From NCBI GenBank assembly GCA_003427395.1, contig BFEA01000049.1, forward strand, positions 2,377,436 to 2,403,823: DNA of 26,388 bases, written 5' to 3'. Origin of the DNA: Chara braunii (Eukaryota > Streptophyta > Charophyceae > Charales > Characeae). Under the pieces are notes generated by a model. That model was not told where the DNA came from, ran no database searches, and was given only the letters and a program-made list of their open reading frames with translations. Shown here one piece after another: positions 1 to 8,995 of this stretch. Both the position numbers and the translations under genes were made by a program. Each line of letters opens with the position of its first letter. The first letter of the stretch is position 1.

Positions 1-157
1 GGGGGGTCTGGGGGGGGTCTGGGGGATGTCAGTGCTGGTATGTCACTGACCTTGCAGGTGTGTATGTGGAAGAAGAAGAAGAAGAGGAGGAGGAGGAGGA
101 GGAGGAGGAGGAGGAAGAAGAAGAAGAAAGAGAAGAAGAAGAAGAAGAACAAGAAGA
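1..157. repeat. G-rich start and GAA/GAG microsatellite, left flank of Element 2
   Basis: The first 60 bases are G-rich (two GGGGGGTCT-like units). From about 66 to 157 the sequence is a nearly pure purine array of GAA and GAG triplets. It ends exactly where the LTR-like sequence TGCAATAACCCATGCC begins. A similar GAA array starts immediately after the other end of the element at 18436, so this array looks like the target into which Element 2 inserted. The poly-Glu reading frame across it is a by-product of the triplet repeat. Confidence 0.85.
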
Positions 158-220
158 TGCAATAACCCATGCCATGTGTCTCGTGGAAGCTGAGGGTCAT
201 CTGAGGGCCTACTTGGCCGC
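158..220 (+). mobile_element. Element 2 5' LTR, first fragment (63 bp)
   Basis: Matches 17239-17301 of the 3' LTR with about three differences over 63 bases. It stops abruptly at GGCCGC, where Element 1 begins with TGTTACATG. The continuation of this LTR (the equivalent of 17302-17652) is not visible and should lie in the N gap before 10877. Confidence 0.85.
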
Positions 221-371
221 TGTTACATGCCCAGTTGGGCGATATACATAGCAACCGCAGATCCGCAATGTGATGACAAGGACTGAACGGACAATGCAGT
301 GCAAGTAGAATCTCAACAAGCAATGTGCATTCTAATACATACAAAATGGTGCTGAATAGCGCAGGGAAGAC

Positions 372-671
372 TTAGATACTAGTCCTGACCTGACCGGGAC
401 TGACCTCATTCACGTAGTATAAGATAGCGAAGCAGAATGCTAGAATGCTAATGACTAGCCCAATCAATAACGCAGACCAAACATACATCGTACCCATCAC
501 AAGGTGTGAAGGAGCGTGGCGCTGTACACAGGAGGAAAGCGCCAGGTCCAGACATACACACACGAAGAGGAGGGGATCAGACGAAAGGAGGGAGAGAGAT
601 GGGAATGTCGTCAACACCAAGTCTTTGTCACAAGTCCCAAATAATCCCTCGTTGCCATGTCTGAAGCCCAA
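372..671 (-). CDS. Open frame inside the LTR, membrane-helix C-terminus (left copy)
   Basis: A 99-codon frame on the element's sense strand. I do not recognise it. The N-terminal 58 residues look like translated leader (low complexity, Ser/Leu/Cys-rich). A second ATG at 497-495 (MGTMYVW...) would give about 41 residues dominated by one hydrophobic segment (LIGLVISILAFCFAILYYV) followed by a short polar tail. Just inside its end is a fair splice-donor match, GAG|GTCAGT, with the GT at 404-403, so the short protein could be a first exon. The sister LTR has the same open frame at 8122-8421. It may be a captured host exon, an upstream ORF, or chance. Being inside an LTR it lies near where the transcript's leader is expected. 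Confidence 0.35.
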   Translation of the reverse strand: MGFRHGNEGLFGTCDKDLVLTTFPSLSLLSSDPLLFVCVCLDLALSSCVQRHAPSHLVMGTMYVWSALLIGLVISILAFCFAILYYVNEVSPGQVRTSI

Positions 672-1293
672 AAGTCGAGTCGGGATCCAATGTCACCAAG
701 CTCTCTCTTTCTTCTTTCATAGTCTGCTGATGCAGTGAAGATGCAGTGAAGTCAGATGATGAGAGGGTGAGAGGGAGATGGTGGACTGAGAAGAGGAAGA
801 AGAAGAACTCTCTCTCTCTGTTACGAGCCAGGTACTAACTTGTGAAGTTGGCGCTGTGCTGCAGGTACCTTGAAGACGAAGCTGGAGCAACGGCGCTGTA
901 GGTAAGTACCTCTGGCCTCCGCCCAATCTCTCTCTCTCTCTAGTGNTATCCTAGCTATGGCGCCCAGCGCTGAAGACTACAGCTCCCTATTGCGCCCAGT
1001 GCTGAAGACTGAGGCTAACGCTACTACTACTCCTGCAGCGCTCCCTCCAGAGTGCTGCTGCCGAATAAGACTACTGCCTCCTGCCTCCCCGTGAAGTGCA
1101 TGGGAAGTCCCTATGTACTACCTCGGCCTGCCTCCTGACTGCCCGAAGGGCGAGCCAGGCCCAGGAGGCTGCTCTTGCCAATGTCGAAGTGTGCCACGGG
1201 CTTGAGCTGCAGCCTCTGGTGAGGCTGTCGTGGGAACAGGCTAAGAATAGCCTGTTCCCGAAACCCTGGTTCGGTGCCCGAGTTTCAGGGCCC

Positions 1294-1478
1294 GGTCGTT
1301 CTGATGAACGACCGAAAATGGCCCTTCGTTTCAGGCTAAAAAGGCTATTGCCATTTTTAGTCTGAAATGACACAGGGTCTGTAGGCCCCTGTTTTTCAGG
1401 CTTTCGGGCTGAACAGACATGGGGCCTGTAGGCCCTGGTTTTCAGGCTTTTAGCCTGAATTTCAGGCTTTCAGCCTGA
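1294..1478. repeat. Cluster of short hairpins in the Element 1 U3
   Basis: Successive inverted repeats are visible: GGTCGTT/AACGACC (1294-1313), TTTCAGGCTAAAAA with TTTTTAGTCTGAAA (1329-1367), TTCAG/CTGAA (about 1395-1413), TTCAGGCT/AGCCTGAA (1441-1459) and TCAGGCT/AGCCTGA (1462-1478). All but the first share the core TTCAGGC. The part that survives in the right LTR (10235-10341) carries the same first pair. Confidence 0.7.
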
Positions 1479-1529
1479 GGGACGCAGGGCTTGGAAAATG
1501 GCCCTCGTGTGCCGGCGCAGCATGTAACA

Positions 1530-1540
1530 CCCCCCCCTCC
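1530..1540 (-). other. Polypurine tract of Element 1
   Basis: On the minus strand this is GGAGGGGGGGG, directly followed by TGTTACATGC, the start of the 3' LTR. A purine run at this position primes plus-strand DNA synthesis in LTR retrotransposons. The pol stop codon (1543-1541) sits immediately upstream. Confidence 0.85.
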
Positions 1541-1921
1541 TTATGAAGTCAAGCCGGGGCGGGGGCGGAGCCGACGATCTGAAGGTGGAACCTTGACGTG
1601 GGCGAGGCGTGGAGCCGAAGAGACCGGCTTGCCTTGCATCTTGCGTTCGTAGCGTGCGAGAAAGTCTGAAGCTATTGCTTGAAGTTCTGCACGGGTCAAC
1701 CAACGGTCAGCTCGGTGTGTGCAGTATGCAAAATGCACCAAATACTCGGTTGGCTTGTTGTCGTAGCGTCGCTGGGAGATGATGTCGCCAACCTCCTGAA
1801 AACCGTCCATAGAGGGTGGGTCTTGCGAACGTCTCCCGGGNAAATCGTCATGTTCCACTGGCGTGTAAAGAGCCAACTTGGAGCAATGAAAAACTGGGTA
1901 GACGGGCAAGTGGGCGGGCAC
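1541..1921 (-). pseudogene. Element 1 pol: C-terminal chromodomain segment
   Basis: This 126-codon segment follows the integrase on the same frame (1 in minus coordinates), separated by an in-frame TAG at 1924-1922. It opens with the PVYPVFHCSKL motif typical of the integrase C-terminus of chromoviruses. It then has a chromodomain-like stretch at about residues 40-95 (PPSMDGFQEVGDI, YLVHFAYCTHRADRWL, an aromatic/acidic pattern), then a basic tail. Chromodomains of this class are thought to steer integration toward particular chromatin. One unresolved base (N at 1841) makes residue 27 unknown. The frame ends 11 bases before the LTR. Confidence 0.75.
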
Positions 1922-2533
1922 CTAAATCGTGAAGGAAGGTCCCTCGGGTGCGTCCCCAGTGGGTGCTACGATCAGCCAAGGCCCCATCCATTTCGGGAGG
2001 AGCTTGCGAGAGATATCTTGTTCAAGGCTGAATTTTGCGGCGGAGACCCAAACGAGATCGCCGGCACGGAACGGGCAAGGAAGACTCTGGCGATTGGCCT
2101 GCTGCCTCATGCGTTGCTACGTCTTGGCCATCTGGTCGCGTGCCTTGACAAGTAGCTCTTGTATCCGACGCAAGAAAAGAAGATGGTCGTCACTCTCGGC
2201 TGTTCGTGGAGTCATAGTGTCCAACGGTGAAGTGATCGGCGAGCCGTGCTCGAACTCGAAAGGCGATATCCCGATAGCCGGGTGGATGGAAGAGTTGTAG
2301 GCCAACTCGACATCCGGCAGCCGCTCAACCCAGTCCTTCTGGTCAGGACGGGTGAGAGTGCGAAGGAGAACCTGTGCGGTCTGGTGCGCCCTCTCCGTTT
2401 GGCCATCGGGCTGAGGGTGGCGAGCTGAACTGGGCTTGAGAGATGAGCCCCATCGCTTGATGAGCGCCAACCAAAAATCGGACATGAACCGAGTGTCGCG
2501 GTCGCAAACGATTTCGTTGGGGTAACCCTTGGT
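1922..2533 (-). pseudogene. Element 1 pol: integrase second half
   Basis: Reads on in the same frame as the RT segment, with in-frame stops TGA (2536-2534), TAG (2119-2117) and TAG (1924-1922). It contains the second catalytic Asp (CDRDTRF) and the catalytic Glu (QPDGQTER). Exactly 35 residues lie between them, as expected for DD35E. It continues into an alpha-helical linker and the GDLVWVSAAKFSLEQ...WMGPW beta-barrel region. All visible catalytic residues are retained, so inactivation rests on stops and upstream frameshifts. Sequencing error cannot be excluded for single stops. Confidence 0.8.
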
Positions 2534-4150
2534 TCAAATCCAACCGGCGTAGAGAACCTCGGCCAATTCCGGTGCCTTGGCATGATAGCGACAAGGCAAA
2601 AACATGGCGAACTTGGTGAGTCGGTCGACCACCGTGAGAATCCCATCCACTCCGCTCTTGTGCTTGGGGAAGGGGACGGTGATGTCCATGGCAATCGCTT
2701 CCCTTCGCCTCAACGGGACTGGTAATGGTCGTAACTCGCCATACAGACGACGGTTGCGGGATTTGCAACGTCGGCAAACTTCGCATGACTCGCAATAGCG
2801 CGTGACGTCGCCGAGAAGGCCGGGCCACCAAAATCGCTCGCGAAGTCCGCCAATCGTGCGATTGACTCCAAAGTGTCCGGTGGCGGGAGCATCGTGGAAC
2901 TCGCCAAGAAGCCGTGTACGCAAGTGAGGATCACTTGGTACGCAAAGAAGGTCCTTCCCCCGCATGTGGACAAGCAAGTACCCCTCTTGGATCCGGTAGT
3001 GAGAAGGCGCCGGATGAGGAGAGGAGCAATTCGTGTACTTGTCGCGAAACTCGGGGTCAGCGTGGTAGCCGCGGATGAAGATGTTTCGCAGGTCATCGTC
3101 GATTTTGAAGGTTGAGTAGACTGCGGTACAATGATCCGGATGCCGTGAAAGAGCATCCGCAAAACGGTTCGGCTTCTTAGGAATGTGATCGGGAAAGAAG
3201 TCGAACTGGTCGATGAAAGCCATCCATCGAGCGATGGTGCTGTTGACGGTGTCTTGGGTCTTGTAAAAGACCAACGGATTGTTGTCCGTTACCCATCGGA
3301 ATTGGCTTCGACCAAGGAGGAAATGCCGCCACCGCTTGAGCGTGTGGACGAAGGCGAGGAACTCCTTCTTGCGTACATTGTCAATGGAATGCACGACGGG
3401 CACTTTCTTGTTGAAATACTCGACCGGGTGCCAGTCCACACCATCATGTTGCTCGAGGACGACACCAATACCATAGCCGGACGCGTCCGTAGTGACACGC
3501 GTAGGCAAAAGTGGGTCGTATATGCGCAAGACCTCCGCAGATAATAGCGCGGCTTTGAGAGCCAAAAATGATTCTCGCGCCTCCTCTCCGAAGTCAAACG
3601 GTCGATCCTCACATTGAAGCTTGGTCAAGTGGGCCGCAGTCTTCGAGTAGCCTTTGATAAAACGCTGGTAGTAGCCGGCAAGGCCAAGGAATGAACGGAC
3701 ATCCGTGACGTTCCGAGGTTCTGGCCACTCTTGGATGGCTTGAATCTTGTCCAATAGCAGACTGATGCCCTCCGGTGTGACCAAATGGCCCAAGTATTCC
3801 AGCTCTTGCCGGACAAATTCGCACTTGTCGCAGTTGGCCTTGTACTTGGCGCGGCAGAGCGTCTCCAACACTCGTCGAAGATGCCCAAGATGATCCTCCA
3901 ATGTCCGACTATAGACGATAATATCGTCTAAGTAGACCAGCACGAACCGGTCCAACATTGCACGAAATTCGTTGGTCATTGCCGCTTGAAAGGTCGTCGG
4001 GGCGTTGGTGAGGCCAAAAGGCATGACCACCCACTCAAAATGCCCGTAGGGCGTCTTGAACGCGGATTTGTAACGATCATTCGGCCGTATCGAGATTTGA
4101 TGATCTTCCGATTTCAAATCCAACTTAGAAAAATACTTTGCGCCGCCCAA
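2534..4150 (-). pseudogene. Element 1 pol: RT, RNase H, integrase first half
   Basis: The longest uninterrupted piece, 538 codons. Reverse transcriptase occupies about residues 1-150: FSKLDLKS near 7, MPFGLTNAPTTFQ near 43, catalytic YLDD at 73-76 and FLGLAGYYQRFI near 154. RNase H follows with TTDASGYGIG (Asp 222) and ADALSRH (about 331-337). The integrase zinc-binding region has His 419, His 426, Cys 453 and Cys 456. The core begins with Asp 489 and VVDRLTKFAMFLP. The open frame begins directly after an in-frame TGA at 4153-4151, so no genuine start lies here. The segment is the body of a polyprotein that would be cleaved by the protease. Confidence 0.9.
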
Positions 4151-4837
4151 TCACTCAAGAAGATCGTCGATGCGAGGAAGAGGCCCCACATTCTTGACGG
4201 TTTGCGCGTTGAGCTTGCGGTAGTCGATACGCAATCGTAGATCCTTGTTCTTCTTCCGAACGAAGAGAACTGGTGCTCCATATGGGGAGCTACTAGGGCG
4301 GATCCAGCCCTTGGCCAACAAATCGTCGAGTTGTGCGCGGAGGACCTCAAGCTCCTCCTCGCTCATGCGATAGATGCAACCTTTCGGCGGCATGACACCG
4401 GCCTCAAGAATGATCTCGTGAGAGATCGGCCGATCCGGCACTACACCGGTAGGTGACTCGAAGATGTCGGCGAACTCGTCCAGCAACCGCACCACCCGGG
4501 GGTCCGAAGACAAGTCCGTGGGTGAAGATTCGGCTACCGCGACGGTCCGTAGGAAACATAGGCCGATNTCGGCTACCGCGACGGTCCGTAGGAAACATAG
4601 GCCGATCTCCTCAGGCTGCTCGTAAGCACAAGTCGCCCGGAATGATTTGGCCGTCACCACTTGGCACCGAATCGAAGGGTGCGGTAGAGGAATAGTACAC
4701 GCCACTTCGGCGCCGAAGGCGTTGCGAACGCTAAGACTCCGCCGGTGGAAGTTGACCGTGTGATCCGCACTTGCAAGCCAAGGCATTCCCAGAATGATGT
4801 CGAAGTCCATGTCCAAGATGTCGTCACCGGTTCGCAT
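4151..4837 (-). pseudogene. Element 1 pol: protease C-terminus and RT N-terminus
   Basis: A 228-codon segment in the same frame as the RT body. It starts with the protease C-terminal signature DIILGMPWL (about residues 13-21). A spacer follows, then the RT fingers: [44 protein letters not shown] and [10 protein letters not shown]. It ends in TGA (4153-4151) just before the LGGAKYFSKLDL motif. It includes the artificial 39-base duplication at 4530-4606. The protease N-terminal part lies in a different frame upstream, so a frameshift falls near 4840. Confidence 0.85.
4530..4606. repeat. Exact 38-bp duplication around a single N (assembly scar)
   Basis: Bases 4530-4567 and 4569-4606 are identical and flank one N at 4568. 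The translated repeat [12 protein letters not shown] occurs twice. A one-base gap between identical ends is what scaffolding leaves when two overlapping contig ends are not merged. The duplication is a multiple of three with its N, so the frame survives. Confidence 0.85.
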
Positions 4838-5382
4838 GCATGAGGTGCGAAATACACCGGTACGACCTCGATGTAACGGTCGAGAAGTTGCTGCGTCTTT
4901 CCATCCGCCAACTTGATCGCCGTCAGGTTTGCCTTCCTCCGAACTTGTGCGCCAAGACCAGCCCTTTGCATAAAGGATTGGCTCATGAAATTGCGAGACG
5001 CGCCGCTATCCAGCAAAGTGCTGCAGGACGCTTGCCCAACCTAGATGCGGAGATACATGAGCGGTGCGTTGTTGTCATCGTAACGCTGCGTGCGAAACTC
5101 GCGGGCCACCTTGGTAACATACGCAAGGATGTCCCCCACCGCGACTTCGTCATCCGTCGGCGAAGTTGGTGGTGCATAGAAGGATAAATACGTGTGGAGA
5201 TAAGCGCATAGTGTTGCGCATTGGGGTCCCGACAAGCGGCCTGTGGTCGGGAGAGGAAGCCATGCAAAGTCCTCGGACATGAGCGGGTCCAATACCTCTA
5301 TGTTGAACTCGCGTGCCGAATCCCGTGAAGAACCACTTGAAGACGATAAGTCGTTCTGTCGGACGGAGAAGATGCCGCACAC
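4838..5382 (-). pseudogene. Element 1 protease with N-terminal linker
   Basis: In the frame whose codons begin at multiples of three, the segment from about 5382 to 4840 reads as a linker (SSSSGSSRDSAREFNIEVLD, then a Pro/Thr-rich stretch) into an aspartic protease. The active-site motif LLDSGASRNFMSQ lies at about 5016-4978 with Asp, Ser and Gly present. An in-frame TAG interrupts it at 5043-5041. The frame is lost near 4840 before the second half (DIILGMPWL). Retropepsin-type proteases dimerise to process Gag-Pol. Upstream of about 5360 the linker appears to switch frame again. Confidence 0.75.
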
Positions 5383-5550
5383 GCGTCTTGTCCTTGAGCT
5401 TGAGTACCCAGCGTAGGAACGAGTCGGGCAGCATAGTCCTCAAAAGAATACAGAAGAGGAGGACTATCGACTTCCTCATGCGCCTCCGAATGAAGGCCGG
5501 TCCTGGTTCCGGAGGCGTCGAGAGTGTCGTCGAGTCACTCTCGGCGGTGC

Positions 5551-6465
5551 TCAGTTTCCCTGTTTGCCCTTGCCTTTCAATGGGCAGGCCAGTGTCTCAT
5601 GGAGATCGTTGTTGCACCATAGGCTATGGTGGAATCTCGTGCGCGCCTTGAATGCTTGCTCGGAGATGTCGTTTTGGGACCAAGGGGCTGGAGCTGTTGC
5701 GTCGGGCCCGGGGCTAGATGTGGTGTGTGTCTTCGTCTTGCCGCGTCCTCGACCTTTGCCGGGGCGGCCACCTTCCCAGGCGGCTGCGAGTCTGTCCCCT
5801 TCATTGGCAGACACGGCCTCGCTAGATTGGTCAAACGGCGTTGCCGCCGCGACCACGGCCACTCTTGGCCGATGCTGGTCTCTGCTCGGGCCTAGCGCAG
5901 ACAAACGCAGGTTCTTAGCCTCCTTGTTCGTGATAATGATCTGCGCGGCCTTGTCAAAGAGTTCTGCCGTTGTCGTCAAGGTGTCCTCGACGTGAGTCAG
6001 GGCATTGCTTAATGGCGGACAAGACCGTGAGATGAAATAGTGGCGGATGGCTTTGAAGCCCATCTGGATGTCTGGGATTGATGTCAAGCGTTGGTACTCG
6101 GCAATCCAGTCGGTACTCGGCAGCGTGCCTAGTTCGAAGACCATGAGCTTGTCCATAGCCTTGATCTCCGGCGGCTCAACTTGGAACCACTTGTGTCACG
6201 CTGCCTTCAGATCATCCCAACTGATCTTGGTGTGCAAGTCGCCAGCTACTACTCCGTACTTGGACAAGAGATTGTCCAACCATGCCTGGCACGCGCCCCC
6301 CGACCGGGAGTACAAGTACGTGTGGTGCTTGTGTTCCTTGACATAGTGTAGCTGTAGCGTGAGCTCGAACTTGCGGAACCATGATATCGGATCCGTCTTC
6401 GTCGAGTCGCAGAAGATCTCCTGCCCATCGAACTTTGGAGCTGTCTCACGCGGTTCCGAACTCGA
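5551..6465 (-). pseudogene. Element 1 gag: capsid-like domain and altered zinc knuckle
   Basis: Starting near 6465 the frame reads PKFDGQEIFCDSTKTDP, WFRKFELTLQLHYV and AWLDNLLSKYG, typical of the retrotransposon Gag core. A TGA at 6198-6196 interrupts it at a place where Trp would fit. The frame continues (MDKLMVFELG, TDWIAEYQRL, GFKAIRHYFI) and ends in a basic Gly/Arg/Lys stretch (GKGRGRGKTKTH). Near the C-terminus is a zinc-knuckle-like SLWCNNDLHETLAC. Spacing fits CX2CX4HX4C, but the first Cys is Ser. Gag forms the particle, and the basic region and knuckle bind the RNA. Confidence 0.75.
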
Positions 6466-7036
6466 GTGGTTGGCGGCGGTTCCAACTGTTGCGTGGCGGT
6501 CTGCTGTAATTGCACGCCGTCCTTGAGGGAGCCGACGTCCATCTCCAATGCTTCGAGGCGATCGGAGGTGTTGGAAGAGCTTGCATCAGGGGGGGCGACA
6601 GGTCGCTGCTCCAGCTGCCGGAGGCGGCCTTGGACTTGAGCTAGCGAGTCGTCGAGGCTGTGGATGTCCTCCTGCTGTGTAATGCACGTTGCCAGGAGGT
6701 CTGTGAGATGGGAGAGGAGGAGAGCGATCTTGTTTTTGCTATCCTCCAACTGCCATTCTCGACCTCGGTCCTCCATTCCGCTGCCATTGTGAGCAAAGTC
6801 TGCTCTCCGTTAAATATCTTCTCACGACGTTGAATTCTTTCTTCATCGGCAGCCTTTGCTGCTGCCTCGTCATGCTGGCGATGTTGTTCAATTGCCAGCA
6901 GACGTGCCTGCTCGGCGTCCTCTGCCTTCTTCTTCGCTGCTGTTGCTGCGTCATCCGCCCGTCTCTTTGTTTCGGTACTCCAGTCCAGCATCCGGGCGTG
7001 GTAGGCCTCGTCTGCTTCTCCGGACCTCTGGTCCAT
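6466..7036 (-). pseudogene. Element 1 gag: coiled-coil N-terminus, two frames
   Basis: The likely start is ATG at 7036-7034 (MDQRSGEADEAYHARML). An Ala/Glu/Lys/Arg-rich helical segment with heptad character follows. Around 6770 the frame switches to the one reading MEDRGREWQLEDSKNK, LTDLLATCITQQEDIHSL and a second coiled coil (QGRLRQLEQR). Around 6465 it switches again into the capsid-like part. The start is chosen because the acidic-helical Gag N-terminus begins there. The open frame extends further upstream only through the CCACGTCAGCAGG repeats of the leader. Confidence 0.65.
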
Positions 7037-7078
7037 GACTGCTGTTTGTGAACGCAACAGCATAGACCAGGCCGAGGG

Positions 7079-7201
7079 CCTGCTGACGTGGTATTCCCTG
7101 CTGCTGACGTGGCGCTGTTGTCGGGTGACGTGGCCTGCTGACGTGGCCTGCTGACATAGTCTGCTGATGTGGCCTGCTGACGTAGGCTGCTGACGTGGCA
7201 A
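7079..7201 (-). repeat. GCTGACGTGG repeats just upstream of Element 1 gag
   Basis: On the plus strand the motif GCTGACGTGG or a close variant (TGATGTGG, TGACATAG, TGACGTAG) recurs about eight times in 120 bases, often as CCTGCTGACGTGGC. On the element's sense strand it is CCACGTCAGCAGG. TGACGTGG contains the ACGT core bound by plant bZIP proteins. The same motif makes up the tandem arrays in the LTRs of Elements 2 and 3. Confidence 0.7.
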
Positions 7202-7955
7202 CTCACCAATGCCGCCGTAGGGGGTACCCGGAGACAGGTAGAGAAGGTAGGGCGAGAGGTGGCAACAACATACGTTGGGAGGGGTGGGTGGGATAATCGC
7301 CCAGATAACGCCCAGATAAGGAGCCACTAATCAAAAAAGAAAAGTTTGAACTTTGCAAAAAAAAATTTCGAAAAGATAAAAATCCCGAGTTTTGCAAGTT
7401 CAGTAGGTCTCCCAACCTCCCTTGAAGTGCGAAATGATCAAGAGAAAAAATATTTCGACTTCAGATTGCAAATGATTTATAGAACTGACTGACAGAATCC
7501 TAGAACTGCGAATTTTTTTTTCCCGAAAAGGACAAGTATTCGGATTTACTCAGATGAGAGTATTCGCAGTTTGGAAAATAATACCTGCAGGAGGGATTTC
7601 CCGTACCGTTTAAAAAAAAAAACGAATTTTGAAAAAGAAGATATTCCAAATTTCTAAGTAACAAGAAATGCAACAGGAAATCGAAATTTTCGAAAAGAAG
7701 GATATTTCGGATTTTCAACAACGAAATTTCAAAATTTCAGAAGGAAAACAAAAATGGAAATTTCAGATGTTGCGCTACAACAGAATAGCTAGAAAACAAA
7801 ATCCCAGAAAAAAAAAAAAAAATCGATTTTCGGCAGTAAGGTCCAAATCGTGATTTTGGGGGCTAACTAGTGTGCTCTAATCAATGAATAAAGACTAATC
7901 AGCTACCTAGTCCCCGCACACGTGTCAGATCAGGTTTGTCCTGATTCACGTGCGG
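7202..7955 (-). other. Element 1 leader, A/T-rich part without a gene
   Basis: The stretch between the primer binding site and gag. From about 7330 to 7860 it is A-rich on the plus strand with many homopolymers (runs of eight to sixteen A) and recurring AATTTCGAAAAG-like words. It is therefore T-rich in the transcript sense. Short open frames here are low-complexity Lys/Phe/Ser-rich and I do not treat them as genes. The segment next to the primer site is not A-rich. Confidence 0.6.
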
Positions 7956-7968
7956 CGTTCCGATACCA
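7956..7968 (-). other. Primer binding site of Element 1
   Basis: On the minus strand, two bases after the 5' LTR end (CATGTAACA), the sequence is TGGTATCGGAACG. It resembles TGGTATCAGAGC, the complement of the initiator-tRNA-Met 3' end used by many plant LTR elements, with at least two changes. tRNA identity is inferred from that resemblance. Confidence 0.75.
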
Positions 7969-8121
7969 ACTGTTACATGCCCAGTTGGGCGATGTACATA
8001 GCAACTGAGGATCCGCAATGTGATGAAATGGACTGAATGGACAATGCAGTGCAAGTAGAATCTTAACAAGCAATGTGCATTCTAATACATGCAAAATGGT
8101 GTTGAATAGCGCAGGGAAGAC

Positions 8122-8421
8122 TTAGATACAAGTCCTGACCTGACCGGGACTGACCTCATTCACGTAGTATAAGATAGCAAAGCAGAATGCTAGAATGCTA
8201 ATGACTAGCCCAATCAATGACGCAGACCAAACATACATCGTACCCATCACAAGGTGTGAAGGAGCCTGGCGCTGTACACAGGAGGAAAGCGCCAGGTCCA
8301 GACATACACAGACGAAGAGGAGGGGATCAGACAAAAGGAGGGAGAGAGATGGGAATGTCGTCAACACCACGTCTTTGTCACAAGTCCCAAATAATCCCTC
8401 GTTGCCATGTCTGAAGCCCAA
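8122..8421 (-). CDS. Open frame inside the LTR, membrane-helix C-terminus (right copy)
   Basis: The sister of the frame at 372-671, also 99 codons and unbroken. Five amino acid differences are visible between the two (for example Leu to Ser inside the hydrophobic segment, His to Gln). The inner ATG is at 8247-8245, the hydrophobic segment follows, and the GAG|GTCAGT donor-like site has its GT at 8154-8153. Function unknown. Conservation as an open frame in both copies is only weak evidence, since the LTRs differ by only a few percent. Confidence 0.35.
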   Translation of the reverse strand: MGFRHGNEGLFGTCDKDVVLTTFPSLSLLLSDPLLFVCVCLDLALSSCVQRQAPSHLVMGTMYVWSASLIGLVISILAFCFAILYYVNEVSPGQVRTCI

Positions 8422-8568
8422 AAGTCGAGTCGGGATCCAATGTCACCAAGCTCTCTCTTTCTTCTCTCGTAGTCTGCTGATGTAGTGAAGTCAGATGATG
8501 AGAGGGTGAGAGGGAGATGGTGGACTGAGAAGAGGAAGAAGAAGAACTCTCTCTCTCTGTTACGAGCT

Positions 8569-8650
8569 AGGTACTTACCTGTGAAGTTGGCGCTGTGCTG
8601 CAGGTACCTCGAAGACGAAGCTGGAGCAACGGCGCTGCAGGTAAGTACCT
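8569..8650. promoter_or_regulatory. Head-to-head consensus splice-donor sequences in the Element 1 LTR
   Basis: The plus strand reads AGGTACTTACCTG at 8569-8581 and CAGGTAAGTACCT at 8638-8650, a perfect 13-bp inverted repeat. Each arm read outward is CAG|GTAAGT, the full consensus 5' splice site, one on each strand. In the sister LTR the minus-strand donor is altered (AGGTACTAACTTG). Splicing from here is inferred from sequence only. Confidence 0.5.
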
Positions 8651-8995
8651 CTGGCCTCCGCCCAATCTCTCTCTCTCTCTCTAGTGCTATCCTAGATATG
8701 GCGCCCAGCGCTGAAGACTACAGCTACCTACTGCGCCCAGCGCTGAAGACTAAGGCTAACGCTACTACTACTCCTGCAGCGCTCCCTCCAGAGGGCTGCT
8801 GCCGAATCCTGAAGACTACTGCCTCCTGCCTCCCCGTGAAGTGCATGGGAAGTCCCTATGTACTACCTCGGCCTGCCTCCTGACTGCCTGAAGGGCGAGC
8901 CAGCCCGAGGAGGCTGCTCTTGCCAATGCCGAAGTGTGCCAGGGGCTGGAGCTGCAGCCTCTGCTGAGGCTGTCGTGGGAACAGGCTAAGAATAG

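Larger units (their letters stand above)
221..1529 (-). mobile_element. Element 1 LTR, left copy (3' LTR in element sense), 1309 bp
   Basis: Begins TGTTACATGCCCAG and ends GCATGTAACA, a 9-bp perfect terminal inverted repeat (TGTTACATG / CATGTAACA). It matches 7971-8995 and then 10193-10341, the sister LTR interrupted by an insertion. The U3 end (about 1250-1500 on the plus strand) is rich in short hairpins. The other end carries a 99-codon open frame. It contains one single-base N at 946. Confidence 0.9.

Noticed and set aside
60-251. Poly-Glu open frame of 63 codons
   Set aside because: It is a translated GAA/GAG microsatellite joined to LTR sequence.
1679-5995. Numerous plus-strand frames opposite Element 1 pol (for example 1679-2155, 3185-3544, 5564-5995)
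   Set aside because: They lie antisense to well-supported pol/gag motifs and show no domain of their own.
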